This document shows positions 1-8,993 of a stretch of DNA of 64,000 bases, piece by piece (the first letter of the stretch is position 1; each line of letters opens with the position of its first letter). The position numbers and the translations under genes are program-made. The stretch covers positions 1 through 64,000 of the forward strand of contig NZ_LQOL01000056.1 in the NCBI RefSeq assembly GCF_002101555.1, given 5' to 3'. The notes beneath the pieces were generated by a model, which searched no databases, had not been told where the DNA came from, and saw only the letters and a program-made list of their open reading frames with translations. The stretch comes from Mycolicibacterium canariasense (GTDB lineage: Bacteria; Actinomycetota; Actinomycetes; Mycobacteriales; Mycobacteriaceae).

Positions 1-125
1 CCGTAGGTGTGCAACTCGTGGGCGAAGTTGGTGTCGGGATCGCGGTCATAGGCCGGATCGGCCTGGGCGGGAGCCGCGAAACCCACGGCGGCACCGATGA
101 TCACGGCTGTGACGGCGAATTTCAT
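1..125 (-). CDS. DUF732-type small secreted protein, cut by window edge
   Basis: The reading frame starts with ATG at 125 and runs off the window, leaving about 41 residues. The first 22 or so are a signal peptide (Met-Lys, hydrophobic run, Ala-Gln-Ala cleavage site). After it comes an Asp/Pro-rich stretch and FAHELHTYG, which resembles the start of the mycobacterial DUF732 domain. The ATG overlaps the mmpL stop codon in an ATGA, so it should be translated with mmpL as the third gene of the mmpS-mmpL operon. DUF732 proteins are small exported proteins of unknown role. The family call rests on a short stretch. Confidence 0.6.
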   Translation of the reverse strand, partial: MKFAVTAVIIGAAVGFAAPAQADPAYDRDPDTNFAHELHTY

Positions 126-2989
126 GACAGGGCCTCCTCGGACTCTTTCCGGATTGGGTCCGGCCACGTCGCCGGGACCGGGCGCTGGCGCACGGGCACC
201 GGCCACCAGAACCACTTACCCATCAACGCGGCGATCGACGGCGTCATGAACGACCGCACGATCAACGTGTCGAACAACAGACCCAGACCGATGGTGGTGC
301 CGATCTGACCCAGGACCACCAGGTCGCTGAAGATGAATGACGCCATCGTTGCTGAGAACACCAGGCCAGCGGCCGTTACGACGCGCCCAGTGCCGGCCAT
401 CGACCGGATGATGCCGGTGTTCAGGCCCGCGTGCAGTTCCTCTTTGAACCGGGAGACCAGTAGCAGGTTGTAGTCCGCGCCGACCGCCAGCAGCAGGATG
501 ATCGCCAGCGGTACCACGATCCAGTACAGATGGATTCCGAAGATGTACTGCCACACCAAGACTGCCAGCCCGACCGAGGCGCCCAGCGACAGCACGACGG
601 TGCCCACGATGACTATCGCCGCGACGATGCTGCGGGTCACGAACATCATGATGAGCAGGATCAGCGCTATCGCGGCCAACGCCGAGATCAGCAGGTCGTA
701 CTTCATCCCTTCCTGGATGTCCTTGTTGGTGGAGCCGATTCCGGCGACATAGATCTTGGCGTCGGACATCGGTGTCGCCTTGAGGGCATCGAACACGGCG
801 TTTTTCATGGCATCGACGTGTGGGATGGCTTCGGGATCGGCCGGATTGCCCTGGTGGGTGACGATGAATCGGGCGGCTTTGCCGTCGGGGGAGAGGAACA
901 GTTTGAGGCCGCGTTTGAAATCGGCGTTGTCGAAGGCCTCCGGGGGCAGGTAGAACGTGTCGTCGTTCTTCGAGTCGTCGAAGGCCTGTCCCATCGCGGT
1001 GGCATTCTTGAGCGCCTCGTCGCTTTGGGCGTTGGTGCCGCCGGTGGTCGCGTAGTTCGACAGGGTGAGTTCCTTGTTGCGTTCCTGGATGGCGATCTGC
1101 GGCGGCAGCAGGGCCACCAGCTGCGGCTGCAGGGCGTCCAGTTTGTCCAGGCTCGCGGTGATGTTGGTGAACTTGTCGGACAGCTCGGAAATACCGTCCA
1201 GTGAGTCGAACACCGAGCGCAGTGCCGAGCACATCGGAATGTCGAAGCAGTGCGGTTCCCAGTAGAAGTAGTTGCGCAGCGGGCGGAACTGGTCGTCGAA
1301 GTTGGCCAGCTTGTCGCGCAGGTCGTTGACCGTCTCGACGGTGTCGTGGAACGCCTCGGTCTGCTCGTGGGTCGCGGCGGCGCTCTGTTGTTGAAGGGCC
1401 AGTTGCTGTTTGAGCACGTTGATGGTGTTGTCGATCTCGTTGGCCTGCTTGAGCAGATCGTCGGCCCGGTCCTTCTGGTACCCGAGGTTCATGATTTGGC
1501 TGGCGCTGGTGGCGCTGATCTGGAACGGGATCGAACTGTGCGTGATCGGGGTGCCCAGTGGGCGGGTGATCGACTGCACCAAGGCGATACCCGGTGTGTG
1601 CAGCACCGCTTTGGCGGCCCGCTCGAGGATGAGCATGTCGGCCGGGTTGCGCATATCGTGATCGGTCTCGATCATCAACAACTCGGGGTTGATCCGCGCC
1701 TCGGTGAAATGCCGTTCGGCAGCTTCCATTCCGACGACACCGGGCGCGCTGGCCGGAATGTAGGGCCGGTTGTCATAACTGGTCTGGTACCCCGGTAGCG
1801 CGAACACACCGATCAGGGCGATGCCCAACGTCACCACCAGGATGGGCCCGGGCCAGCGCACGATGGCGGTGCCGATCCGACGCCAACCACGGGCGCGCAG
1901 GTTGCCCTTGGGCTCCATCAGCCCAAACCTGCTGGCGATCAACAACACCGCAGGGCCCAGCGTCAGTGCTGCCGCCAAGGTGACGACGACACCCAGCGCT
2001 GCGGGGACACCGAGGGTCTGGAAATACGGCAGGCGGGTGAAGGCCATACAGGCCACCGCGCCGGCGATGGTCAAGCCAGATCCGACGATGACATGGACGG
2101 TGCCGCGCCACATATCGTAGTAGGCCGCGATCCGTTCCAGCCCGTTACTGCGGGCTTCCTGGTAACGGCCGACGACGAAGATCGCGTAGTCCGTGCCCGC
2201 AGCAATGGCGAGCAGCGTGAGTAGATTCGTCGAGTAGGTGGACAACCCGATGACGCCGGAATGCGCGAGCACCGCCACCACGCCGCGGGCCGCCGCCAGT
2301 TCGATGGCCACGGTCACCAGCACGATCAGCATGGTGACCACCGAGCGGTAGACGAACAGCAGCATGATCCCGATGACCAGGAAGGTGATGCCGGTGACCT
2401 CGTTGGTTCCGGCGCTGCCCACCTCGAAGTTGTCGGTTACCAGTGGTGAGGCGCCCGTGATGTAGGCCTTGAGGCCGGGCGGGGGCGGGTCATCGGCGAC
2501 GATTTTGCGGACCGCGTCGACCGATTCGTTGGACAATTCCTCGCCCTGGTTGCCACGCAGGTAGAGCTGTGTCAGGGCGGCCTTGCCGTCCTTGCTCTGC
2601 GAACCGCCGGCAGTCAGCGGGTCACCCCAGAAGTCCTGCACGTGCTCGACATGTTCGGTATCGGCTTGGAGCTTCTTGACCAGCCCGTCGTAGTACTTGT
2701 GTGCCTCGTCGCTCAGCGGTTGATCGCCTTCGAGGACGAGCATTGCCGCACTGTCGGAATCGAATTCGTGGAAGACCTGGCCGATATGGCGCATCGCCAT
2801 GATGCCCGGCGCGTCGGCGGCGTTCAATCCGACCGACCGCTCCCAGCCGACGACTTCGAGCTGGGGCACGAGCGTGTTGGACAGCGCAGCGATGGCGATC
2901 CAGAGGAACAGGATCGGTACCGACAGCGTGCGAACCAGCCGGGCCGCCAGTGACCCCACGACCGGTGTCTGGACATCGTGGTGGGTCAT
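122..2989 (-). CDS. mmpL: MmpL family RND transporter
   Basis: A 955-residue inner-membrane RND transporter of the MmpL family, which moves lipids or siderophores to the cell envelope using the proton gradient. It has the two-halves layout: a first TM helix, a large periplasmic loop, a TM bundle with GTDYAIF, a second periplasmic loop rich in coiled-coil-like Gln/Leu sequence, and a second bundle with GADYNLL. The two Asp-Tyr pairs are the proton-relay residues known in MmpL proteins. I choose ATG 2989 over the longer frame because it overlaps the mmpS stop in an ATGA. Partnering with an MmpS and the length suggest the MmpL4/MmpL5 group; the cargo cannot be told. Confidence 0.93.
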   Translation of the reverse strand: MTHHDVQTPVVGSLAARLVRTLSVPILFLWIAIAALSNTLVPQLEVVGWERSVGLNAADAPGIMAMRHIGQVFHEFDSDSAAMLVLEGDQPLSDEAHKYYDGLVKKLQADTEHVEHVQDFWGDPLTAGGSQSKDGKAALTQLYLRGNQGEELSNESVDAVRKIVADDPPPPGLKAYITGASPLVTDNFEVGSAGTNEVTGITFLVIGIMLLFVYRSVVTMLIVLVTVAIELAAARGVVAVLAHSGVIGLSTYSTNLLTLLAIAAGTDYAIFVVGRYQEARSNGLERIAAYYDMWRGTVHVIVGSGLTIAGAVACMAFTRLPYFQTLGVPAALGVVVTLAAALTLGPAVLLIASRFGLMEPKGNLRARGWRRIGTAIVRWPGPILVVTLGIALIGVFALPGYQTSYDNRPYIPASAPGVVGMEAAERHFTEARINPELLMIETDHDMRNPADMLILERAAKAVLHTPGIALVQSITRPLGTPITHSSIPFQISATSASQIMNLGYQKDRADDLLKQANEIDNTINVLKQQLALQQQSAAATHEQTEAFHDTVETVNDLRDKLANFDDQFRPLRNYFYWEPHCFDIPMCSALRSVFDSLDGISELSDKFTNITASLDKLDALQPQLVALLPPQIAIQERNKELTLSNYATTGGTNAQSDEALKNATAMGQAFDDSKNDDTFYLPPEAFDNADFKRGLKLFLSPDGKAARFIVTHQGNPADPEAIPHVDAMKNAVFDALKATPMSDAKIYVAGIGSTNKDIQEGMKYDLLISALAAIALILLIMMFVTRSIVAAIVIVGTVVLSLGASVGLAVLVWQYIFGIHLYWIVVPLAIILLLAVGADYNLLLVSRFKEELHAGLNTGIIRSMAGTGRVVTAAGLVFSATMASFIFSDLVVLGQIGTTIGLGLLFDTLIVRSFMTPSIAALMGKWFWWPVPVRQRPVPATWPDPIRKESEEALS

Positions 2990-3432
2990 GCGGTCTTGTC
3001 CAGGCACGCGATGTATCCGTTCACGTTGTCCGACGACCTTTCGTCCTTGACGATCCCGTTGACGGTGATCCGGCAGCTGATGACATCGCCGTCACCCTGG
3101 GCCCGCAGGTCGGCGTACATGGTCGGGTCGTCGGTGACCAGTTCCTGCGACCACGGCAGCGGCACATTGTCCACGTGTTGCGGCTGGGCGTGGATATCGA
3201 GGTAGTTGATGGTTGCCACGGAGCCGGGCGAGCCGAACACCTCGAACAGGACGCGCTTGGGGTTGTAGCCGGTGTTCTCCAAGGCCTCGGAGCCGGCCCT
3301 GGAAATCTCATTGTCGGAGCCGAAGATGCCGTGCAGCCGACTGACCGCGAAGGCGACCACGGCCACCACCAGGATCGCGACGATGACGATCCAGTGTCGG
3401 CGTGCCCACGCGCTCACCGAGAACTTGCTCAA
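2986..3432 (-). CDS. mmpS: MmpS family transport accessory protein
   Basis: A 148-residue protein with a short cytoplasmic N-terminus, one TM helix at about residues 14-35 (HWIVIVAILVVAVVAFAV) and a periplasmic beta-rich domain, the layout of MmpS proteins that work with an adjacent MmpL. It is the first gene of the operon and is translationally coupled to mmpL by ATGA. The two cysteines in the periplasmic part (near CRITV and CLDK) fit the usual disulfide. Transcription faces away from the tetR gene at 3616, with a perfect palindrome between them, so control by that regulator is likely but inferred. Confidence 0.92.
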   Translation of the reverse strand: MSKFSVSAWARRHWIVIVAILVVAVVAFAVSRLHGIFGSDNEISRAGSEALENTGYNPKRVLFEVFGSPGSVATINYLDIHAQPQHVDNVPLPWSQELVTDDPTMYADLRAQGDGDVISCRITVNGIVKDERSSDNVNGYIACLDKTA

Positions 3433-3501
3433 CCCCGACCCTCCCGACGCCCCACAGGCGACCGCGTTTCGCTAGGCGAAACGGATCATAGAAGGAGAAC
3501 G

Positions 3502-3515
3502 GTACGGTACCGTAC
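3502..3515. promoter_or_regulatory. Palindromic operator candidate between mmpS and tetR
   Basis: GTACGGTACCGTAC is a perfect 14-bp palindrome in the intergenic space between divergent mmpS and the TetR gene, 70 bp upstream of mmpS and 101 bp upstream of tetR. Its position and symmetry suit binding by a TetR dimer. Function is inferred. Confidence 0.55.
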
Positions 3516-3615
3516 GATGACTCGCAACCGCTTGACGTGTAGGTAACTGACTGCTCTCGACGTGTTTTCCATGCGCGCTGCGGTGTAATCCTGATCCGGC
3601 ACAGAAAGGGGCGTA

Positions 3616-4215
3616 GTGACTTCCGAGCAGTGCGACGATGCCTCGAGCTGTCCATGGAGTGCGCGGGAGGCCGAACTCCTCGCGATCACGCTGGAGTTGC
3701 TCCAGGAACACGGGTATGACCGACTGACCGTCGAGGCCGTCGCCGTCAGGGCCAAGGCCAGCAAGGCCACCATGTACCGGCGCTGGCCGTCCAAGGCCGA
3801 TCTGGTGCTGGCCGCCTTCATCGAGGGCACCCGCAGTGCGGCCGTCCCCCCGCACACCGGCTCGTTGCGCGGTGACCTGCTGGAGGTCGGCCGCGCGACC
3901 TGTCGTCACGCGCAAGCGCACATGCGGACCATGCGAGCGGTGCTCAACGAGATGTCGCACAGTCCTGCGCTGCAGGCGGCGATGCGCGAGAAGTTCATCC
4001 TGCAACGCAAATTGGTCCTCGAGGGGATATTCGCCGAGGCGGTCGCCCGCGGCGAGATGGCGCCCTCGGCCATCGATGACGAGATCTTCGACCTGCTCCC
4101 GGGGTATCTGGTATTCCGGTCGTTGGTCTCCGACCGGCCGCCCAGCGACGAAACGGTGCGGATATTGGTCGACGATGTTTTGCTGCCCAGTTTGACCGGT
4201 CACGGCAAGGCGTAG
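3616..4215 (+). CDS. TetR/AcrR family regulator of the mmpS-mmpL operon (predicted)
   Basis: A 199-residue TetR-family repressor. The helix-turn-helix lies in the first 60 residues (LTVEAVAVRAKASKATMYRR is typical of TetR), followed by an all-helical ligand domain. GTG 3616 is taken as start because AGAAAGGGG lies just upstream. It is divergent from mmpS and a palindrome sits between them, so local repression of the export operon is the simplest reading. Known mycobacterial mmpS5-mmpL5 is controlled by a MarR protein, so this is a different arrangement. Its last 16 bp overlap the convergent gene at 4200. Confidence 0.88.
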   Translation: MTSEQCDDASSCPWSAREAELLAITLELLQEHGYDRLTVEAVAVRAKASKATMYRRWPSKADLVLAAFIEGTRSAAVPPHTGSLRGDLLEVGRATCRHAQAHMRTMRAVLNEMSHSPALQAAMREKFILQRKLVLEGIFAEAVARGEMAPSAIDDEIFDLLPGYLVFRSLVSDRPPSDETVRILVDDVLLPSLTGHGKA

Positions 4216-4661
4216 TCCATCGGTGCGGCGTTGCCGCCGGTGGCCTCGCGGTGCGCGACCACCGTGGCGACGTTCGCACCGTCGCGGGTCACGCCGAGGA
4301 TGGCAACCTCGTCGTTGACCGCGAAGGCGTCGGCCGGGTTCCCGACCTGGCTGCCGGACATGGTGATTCCGTTGGTTTGGGCATCGATCACGTAGGTTCG
4401 GGCGACGCCGTCGGCGCTCTGTGCGGTCAAGGAGTTCGGCGTCACCGCGATCAGGCGGCCCTCCTGCATGATCGGCTGCCCGGCCCCGGCCCGGGCCTCG
4501 GCGGCTGGCGCAGCCGCGGATGACGGCGCGGTCGCCGAGTCGGCGACGTGCATGACAACCGCCGCAGCGACCGCGGCGAATGCCACGACGAAAGAAACGG
4601 TCAAGGCCACCGCCGTCGCACGTGGGGTCCGGCGCGCGTGTCTTCCGCGTCCTGCACTCAT
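4200..4661 (-). CDS. Single-pass membrane-anchored or secreted protein, unknown function
   Basis: A 153-residue protein of no recognised family. It has a basic N-terminus, one TM segment at about residues 17-40, an Ala-rich linker, and a C-terminal domain of about 90 residues with alternating beta-like pattern (EGRLIAVTPNSLTAQ...), resembling small OB- or DUF5666-like beta-barrels. I prefer ATG 4661, which follows GAGAGGTGGG, over an upstream ATG at 4688. It converges on tetR with a 16-bp overlap of coding ends. Confidence 0.65.
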   Translation of the reverse strand: MSAGRGRHARRTPRATAVALTVSFVVAFAAVAAAVVMHVADSATAPSSAAAPAAEARAGAGQPIMQEGRLIAVTPNSLTAQSADGVARTYVIDAQTNGITMSGSQVGNPADAFAVNDEVAILGVTRDGANVATVVAHREATGGNAAPMDYALP

Positions 4662-4844
4662 CTCAGACCCACCTCTCGTCACCGCCACCCGGATACCCGG
4701 CGTTCGGCCGCAAAAAACCCGGCTCGGCGAGCATCCCCACTGGACAGAACCTCGCCGACGGCCGTCTCCATTCCCGTGCCGGGCACCTTGGGTGATCGCG
4801 AGTTCGTGCCGCTTAATCGCCGGTTCTGTGGGTAGTCCCGTCGC

Positions 4845-5798
4845 ATGGCGAAGATCGGTTACTTCTTATCGTGCGAACAGTTCGGGCCGAAAGACCTCGT
4901 CGAGCAGGCCCGGCGTGCCGAAGAGGCGGGTTTCGAGGCGTTGTGGATCTCCGACCACTTCCACCCCTGGAACGACGAGCAGGGCCAGGGCCCGTTCGTG
5001 TGGGGAATCATCGGGGCGCTGTCGGAGGCGACGGCATTGCCGGTGTCGACCGCCGTGACATGTCCGACGGTGCGGATCCACCCCGCCATCGTCGCCCAGG
5101 CCGCCGCCACGGCCGCGGTGCAACTCGATGGCAGATTCGTGCTCGGCGTGGGTAGCGGCGAGGCGCTCAACGAACACATCCTGGGCGATGCGTGGCCGTC
5201 CGTCGGCGTTCGTCAGGAGATGCTGGAGGAGGCGGTCGACGTCATCCGGCTCCTACTGACGGGCGACGAGGTGAGCCATCACGGAGTGCACTACGAAGTC
5301 CAGGAGGCTCGGATCTACACCCGGCCCGCCCAGCCGCTCCCGATCTATGTGTCCGGCTTCGGGCCGCAGGGCGCCGAACTGGCCGGCCGTATCGGTGACG
5401 GTTACGTGTTGACGATGCCCGATCCCGAACTGGTGCAGACCTTCCGGTCATCCGGCGGTGGGGACAAGCCGGTGCAGGCCGGAACCAAGGTGTGCTGGGA
5501 CGCCGACCCGCAGGCCGCGCTGGATACCGCGCACCGGTTATGGGGCAACGAGGGCCTGCCGGGACAGACCGCGCAGATCGTGCCGCGGCCGAAGGATTTC
5601 GCCGCCCTGCAGAACCTGGTCCCCAAGGCGGACATCGCGGAATCCGTTGCGTGCGGTGCCGATCCGGACAGGCACGCGGCCCAGGTGCGCCAGTACCTCG
5701 ACGCGGGCATCGACGAGGTGTACGTGCAACAGATCGGTGTGGATATGGACGGGTTCTTCACCGCTTGGCAGCGCGATGTCCTGCCGCAATTGCGGTAG
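4845..5798 (+). CDS. F420-dependent LLM-class oxidoreductase (FGD-like, TIGR03557 type)
   Basis: A 317-residue TIM-barrel enzyme of the luciferase-like monooxygenase superfamily. The start MAKIGYFLSCEQF, the SDHFHPWN segment and VGSGEALNEHILG match the F420-dependent glucose-6-phosphate dehydrogenase-like subgroup. Such enzymes pass hydride between coenzyme F420 and an alcohol, aldehyde or sugar phosphate. The true substrate is not evident; the gene is not next to other F420 genes. It ends only 4 bp from the convergent methyltransferase gene. Confidence 0.88.
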   Translation: MAKIGYFLSCEQFGPKDLVEQARRAEEAGFEALWISDHFHPWNDEQGQGPFVWGIIGALSEATALPVSTAVTCPTVRIHPAIVAQAAATAAVQLDGRFVLGVGSGEALNEHILGDAWPSVGVRQEMLEEAVDVIRLLLTGDEVSHHGVHYEVQEARIYTRPAQPLPIYVSGFGPQGAELAGRIGDGYVLTMPDPELVQTFRSSGGGDKPVQAGTKVCWDADPQAALDTAHRLWGNEGLPGQTAQIVPRPKDFAALQNLVPKADIAESVACGADPDRHAAQVRQYLDAGIDEVYVQQIGVDMDGFFTAWQRDVLPQLR

Positions 5799-5802
5799 CG
5801 AC

Positions 5803-6702
5803 CTACCTCTTGATCGCGGTGACCAGTCTGTTCGACTGCACCATCATTGCCGATTGCGATCCCGGCGTCGGTAGCGGACGACCGAGGCCGCTGATCTGCT
5901 CGGCCAGCGGGGTGGCCTCGGTGGCCCAGCCCTGGCCGGTGAACCAATCGGCGGCCTTGGCGACCTGCTCGTTGTAGATCAGCTGGAAGAAGGCGCCGTC
6001 ACCGTCGGTATCGGCCGCTTCGGCACGCTTGGCCGCTTCATAGGCGGGCGCTGGCATCGGGTCGCCCTCTTCGATGCCGGCGTAACTGCCCGGTGTGGCC
6101 AGGGCGTCGATACCGCGGAACAGCTCGCCCTGAGCCGTGGCCGGCAGGTAGATGAGCAACCCCTCGGCGATGAACGCCGCGGGTGCGCCCGAGTCGAACC
6201 CCGCATCCTGCAGCGCTGCCGGCCAATCGTCGCGCAGATCGATGGGCACCTCGACACGGTGTGCGGCCGGGCGGGCGTCGTGGGCGTCCAGTACCTCGCC
6301 CTTGAACTCCAGCACCTGGGGCTGGTCCAGTTCGTAGATGACCGTTGCGTCGGGCCACGACAGGCGATAGGCACGAGAATCCAGACCGGCCGCCAGCATG
6401 ACCACTTGCCGCACGCCGGCGGAGTTGGCTTGCGCGAAGTAGTCGTCGAAGTATCGTGTGCGCGCGGCCTGGAACGCCACGAAGTGAGTGCCGAAGTCGG
6501 CGGTCATGAGCTTGCTGTCGGTGTCCTTGCCATCCACCACGTCGGCCCATCGCCCGCCGACGGCGCGGCAGAATATCGCAGCGTATGGATCGACGGCCAG
6601 CGGATCGGGTTTGCGGGCCTCCAGCGCTCGGGCGGCCGCGACGAACAAGGCCGTCGAACCGACGCTGGAGGTGATGTCCCAGGTGTCGTTGTCGCTGCGC
6701 AT
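5803..6702 (-). CDS. Class I SAM-dependent methyltransferase (TIGR00027 / leucine carboxyl methyltransferase-like)
   Basis: A 299-residue protein of the large mycobacterial family of putative SAM methyltransferases. Diagnostic segments include RKPDPLAVDPYA near residue 32, TRYFDDYF, VVMLAAGLDSRAYRL (SAM-binding loop) and YELDQPQVLEFK. Mycobacteria carry many paralogs; substrates are mostly unknown. The gene stands alone, with its start facing the GGDEF gene. Confidence 0.9.
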   Translation of the reverse strand: MRSDNDTWDITSSVGSTALFVAAARALEARKPDPLAVDPYAAIFCRAVGGRWADVVDGKDTDSKLMTADFGTHFVAFQAARTRYFDDYFAQANSAGVRQVVMLAAGLDSRAYRLSWPDATVIYELDQPQVLEFKGEVLDAHDARPAAHRVEVPIDLRDDWPAALQDAGFDSGAPAAFIAEGLLIYLPATAQGELFRGIDALATPGSYAGIEEGDPMPAPAYEAAKRAEAADTDGDGAFFQLIYNEQVAKAADWFTGQGWATEATPLAEQISGLGRPLPTPGSQSAMMVQSNRLVTAIKR

Positions 6703-6984
6703 GGCGCGAGGCTACCCGGGCTCGCTGGCAACGTGCTATTGCCTTGCCCGTCAAGTCATTTCGGATGACGGTGGAACCCGGCCAGGGACACCTGAACAAG
6801 CTGGCCCAGGGTGGATTCGACGTCAACTTCTACTCGTCACACGTTTGCCAACGGAAACTGCCTTCTCCTGCCGGTGGCCGGCGGACTCCCCACCCGCACC
6901 GCGCCCACGCCTTCCGCCCGGCTGAACCATAGACTGATCACGGCGCTTTTGTTAGATTGCTCACGCGCCGATGGGGGCGTCGCT

Positions 6985-8262
6985 TTGTCGATTCGCCGGA
7001 TCGGGACTGTGAGCGGGGGGCGTTTGCTGTCTAAGTTGAAGAGCCTGCACGCCGTCGTGCGCTTGTTCGGCGTGTGGTGGTCCGCCGAGGTCGAGCCGGA
7101 ATCACATGTCAGATACTTCGCGAACCGGGGCCTGCTCGACGGCATCCAATTGCTCATCGGGGCCTGCACCCTGGTGTTCGCCGTCATCCCGTTGGTCATC
7201 CAGTTCTCTCCGAGCGGGCCCGCCACTCACGCGGCATGGCTGGTGTCCTGCGTGCTGGCACTGTCCGCGCTGATCTGGACCGGCGTGTGGTGGTTCGGCC
7301 CGTGGCCGTCACGGCTGTGGTCGATTCTGTTCACGGTATATGCCGATGTGGGGATCACCGTCGTCGCGCTGACCTATTCCAATCGGCTGGCCGGGATGTT
7401 CGGTCTCAACGCCCTGGTCTTGGTATCGGTGTATGCCAAATTCTTCGAAACTCCGAAAGTGCTTGCCTTGCATACCGTCGTGATGCTGTCGGGGGTGGTC
7501 GTCTTCGCGACCTCGATCGCCGCGGGCCCGGACGGCGATCCCTATCTGGCCGCGGCCAATGCGCTGGTCGCGGTGGTGTCCTTGATGGTGACACCGGTGG
7601 TGATCCAGTTCGGGATCTGGATGCTGCGCAGCGACGCCAACGACTCGATGACCGACGAACTGACCGGACTGCTCAACCGGCGCGGTCTCAACTTCTACAT
7701 CGCAGACCTGGCCAGGCAGCGTCGCGATGGTGCCGATTCGGTCATGGCGGTGGTCATCGACCTGGATCGCTTCAAGTCGATCAACGATTCCTTCGGGCAC
7801 GCGACGGGCGACGCCGTGCTGGTGCGCAGCGCTCGTAGGATCGTGCACTCGGTACGCGGCTCGGCGCTGGTCGCCCGGATCGGGGGAGAAGAGTTCGTCG
7901 TGGTGGACACCGCTCCGCCCGAGCACGTCCGCGGCATCGCGGAGCGGATCAGAGCCGCGATCTCGGCGCCGGCAGACATCGCGCCGGTCACCGCGAGCGT
8001 CGGCGTCGCCTCGGTGGCCCTTACCGATTTCCAGCGGACCGGCGCGCAACCGTCGGCGGTGTTGGCCGCGGCCATCGAGTACGCCGACCGTGCCATGTTC
8101 GATGCGAAGAGAACCGGCGGGGACGCCACCGCCGAGCGGGCATCGGCATCGAAAATGATTCGCTGCCAGCCGGATTGCCGGCCCGGCGGCAGATGCCCGG
8201 AGGCGGTTGCGGTGGGCAGCACCGCATTCGGCGATGGGTGTCGCCGCGCCGAGGTATGCTAG
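6985..8262 (+). CDS. Membrane GGDEF-domain protein (putative diguanylate cyclase)
   Basis: The C-terminal part is a complete GGDEF domain (DELTGLLNRRG, DLDRFKSINDSFGHATGD and the active-site variant GGEEF), expected to make cyclic di-GMP from two GTP. About five or six predicted TM helices precede it (from GLLDGIQLLIGACTL to VIQFGIWML), giving a membrane sensor. There is no EAL domain. The start is uncertain: TTG 6985 (after GGGGG), GTG 7009 and TTG 7024 (after GGGGGG) all fit; a longer open frame to 6811 has poor coding character. A Cys-rich tail follows the GGDEF domain. Confidence 0.85.
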   Translation: MSIRRIGTVSGGRLLSKLKSLHAVVRLFGVWWSAEVEPESHVRYFANRGLLDGIQLLIGACTLVFAVIPLVIQFSPSGPATHAAWLVSCVLALSALIWTGVWWFGPWPSRLWSILFTVYADVGITVVALTYSNRLAGMFGLNALVLVSVYAKFFETPKVLALHTVVMLSGVVVFATSIAAGPDGDPYLAAANALVAVVSLMVTPVVIQFGIWMLRSDANDSMTDELTGLLNRRGLNFYIADLARQRRDGADSVMAVVIDLDRFKSINDSFGHATGDAVLVRSARRIVHSVRGSALVARIGGEEFVVVDTAPPEHVRGIAERIRAAISAPADIAPVTASVGVASVALTDFQRTGAQPSAVLAAAIEYADRAMFDAKRTGGDATAERASASKMIRCQPDCRPGGRCPEAVAVGSTAFGDGCRRAEVC

Positions 8263-8303
8263 CCGGCGGTTCATTCGAGAGCGACGAGCCGCGACGGGAC
8301 CCG

Positions 8304-8903
8304 TTACGACAGCGCCATCCACGCACCGAGCGTCACCATGAGGACCGCGATGGTGCCGTCCAGGATTCGCCACGTCAGCGGTGTTGCGAACAGCCCGGCC
8401 AGCCGCCTCGCGCCCAAGCCGAGCCCGGTGAACCACAGCGCGCTGGCCGCCACCGAGCCGGCACCGAAAAGCCAACGCTGGTCTCGGTGTTCATTGGCCA
8501 GCGAACCGAGCAGGACCACCGTGTCCAGGTAGACGTGCGGGTTCAGCCACGTCATCGCCGCACAGGTCAGTAGCACCTCGGCCAGCCGCGCCGGATTGCG
8601 CTCGGAGGGATTGAGCACCGACGGGCGGAACGCCCTGCGAGCCGCCAGCACCCCGTAACCGATCAGGAAGGCCGCGCCCCCGAGTTTGGCGACGGTCATC
8701 GCGTCGGGGTGAGCGGTGATCAACGCCCCGACACCGGCGATGCCGGCGGCGATGAGGATGAGATCGGACACGGTGCACATCGCGATGACCGGGATGACAT
8801 GTTCACCACGGATGCCCTGACGCAGCACGAACGCATTCTGCGCGCCGATGGCGGCGATGAGCGTCATGGTGGTCAGGAAGCCGAGGAGGACGGGCGAACT
8901 CAT
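8304..8903 (-). CDS. LysE/ArgO family amino-acid exporter
   Basis: A 199-residue inner-membrane protein with about six TM helices. The first helix carries GAQNAFVLRQG, the conserved LysE/ArgO signature, and TWLNPHVYLDTVVLLG is the second conserved motif. Members export basic amino acids (Arg, Lys). In many actinobacteria a LysR-type activator lies divergently next to it; here the upstream neighbour is a methyltransferase instead, so regulation cannot be read from context. Confidence 0.92.
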   Translation of the reverse strand: MSSPVLLGFLTTMTLIAAIGAQNAFVLRQGIRGEHVIPVIAMCTVSDLILIAAGIAGVGALITAHPDAMTVAKLGGAAFLIGYGVLAARRAFRPSVLNPSERNPARLAEVLLTCAAMTWLNPHVYLDTVVLLGSLANEHRDQRWLFGAGSVAASALWFTGLGLGARRLAGLFATPLTWRILDGTIAVLMVTLGAWMALS

Positions 8904-8993
8904 GAACCCGACGGTAGGGGAAGCGCCTCCATGCAGTACAGCTAAATATTTTCACGCTACTTAAGAGCTGCTGATGTGGATCGTGTCGGGGCC

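Noticed and set aside
6811..6984. Upstream extension of the GGDEF protein
   Set aside because: The added residues are Thr/Pro/Arg-rich and overlap the promoter side of the divergent methyltransferase; later starts have better ribosome-binding sites.
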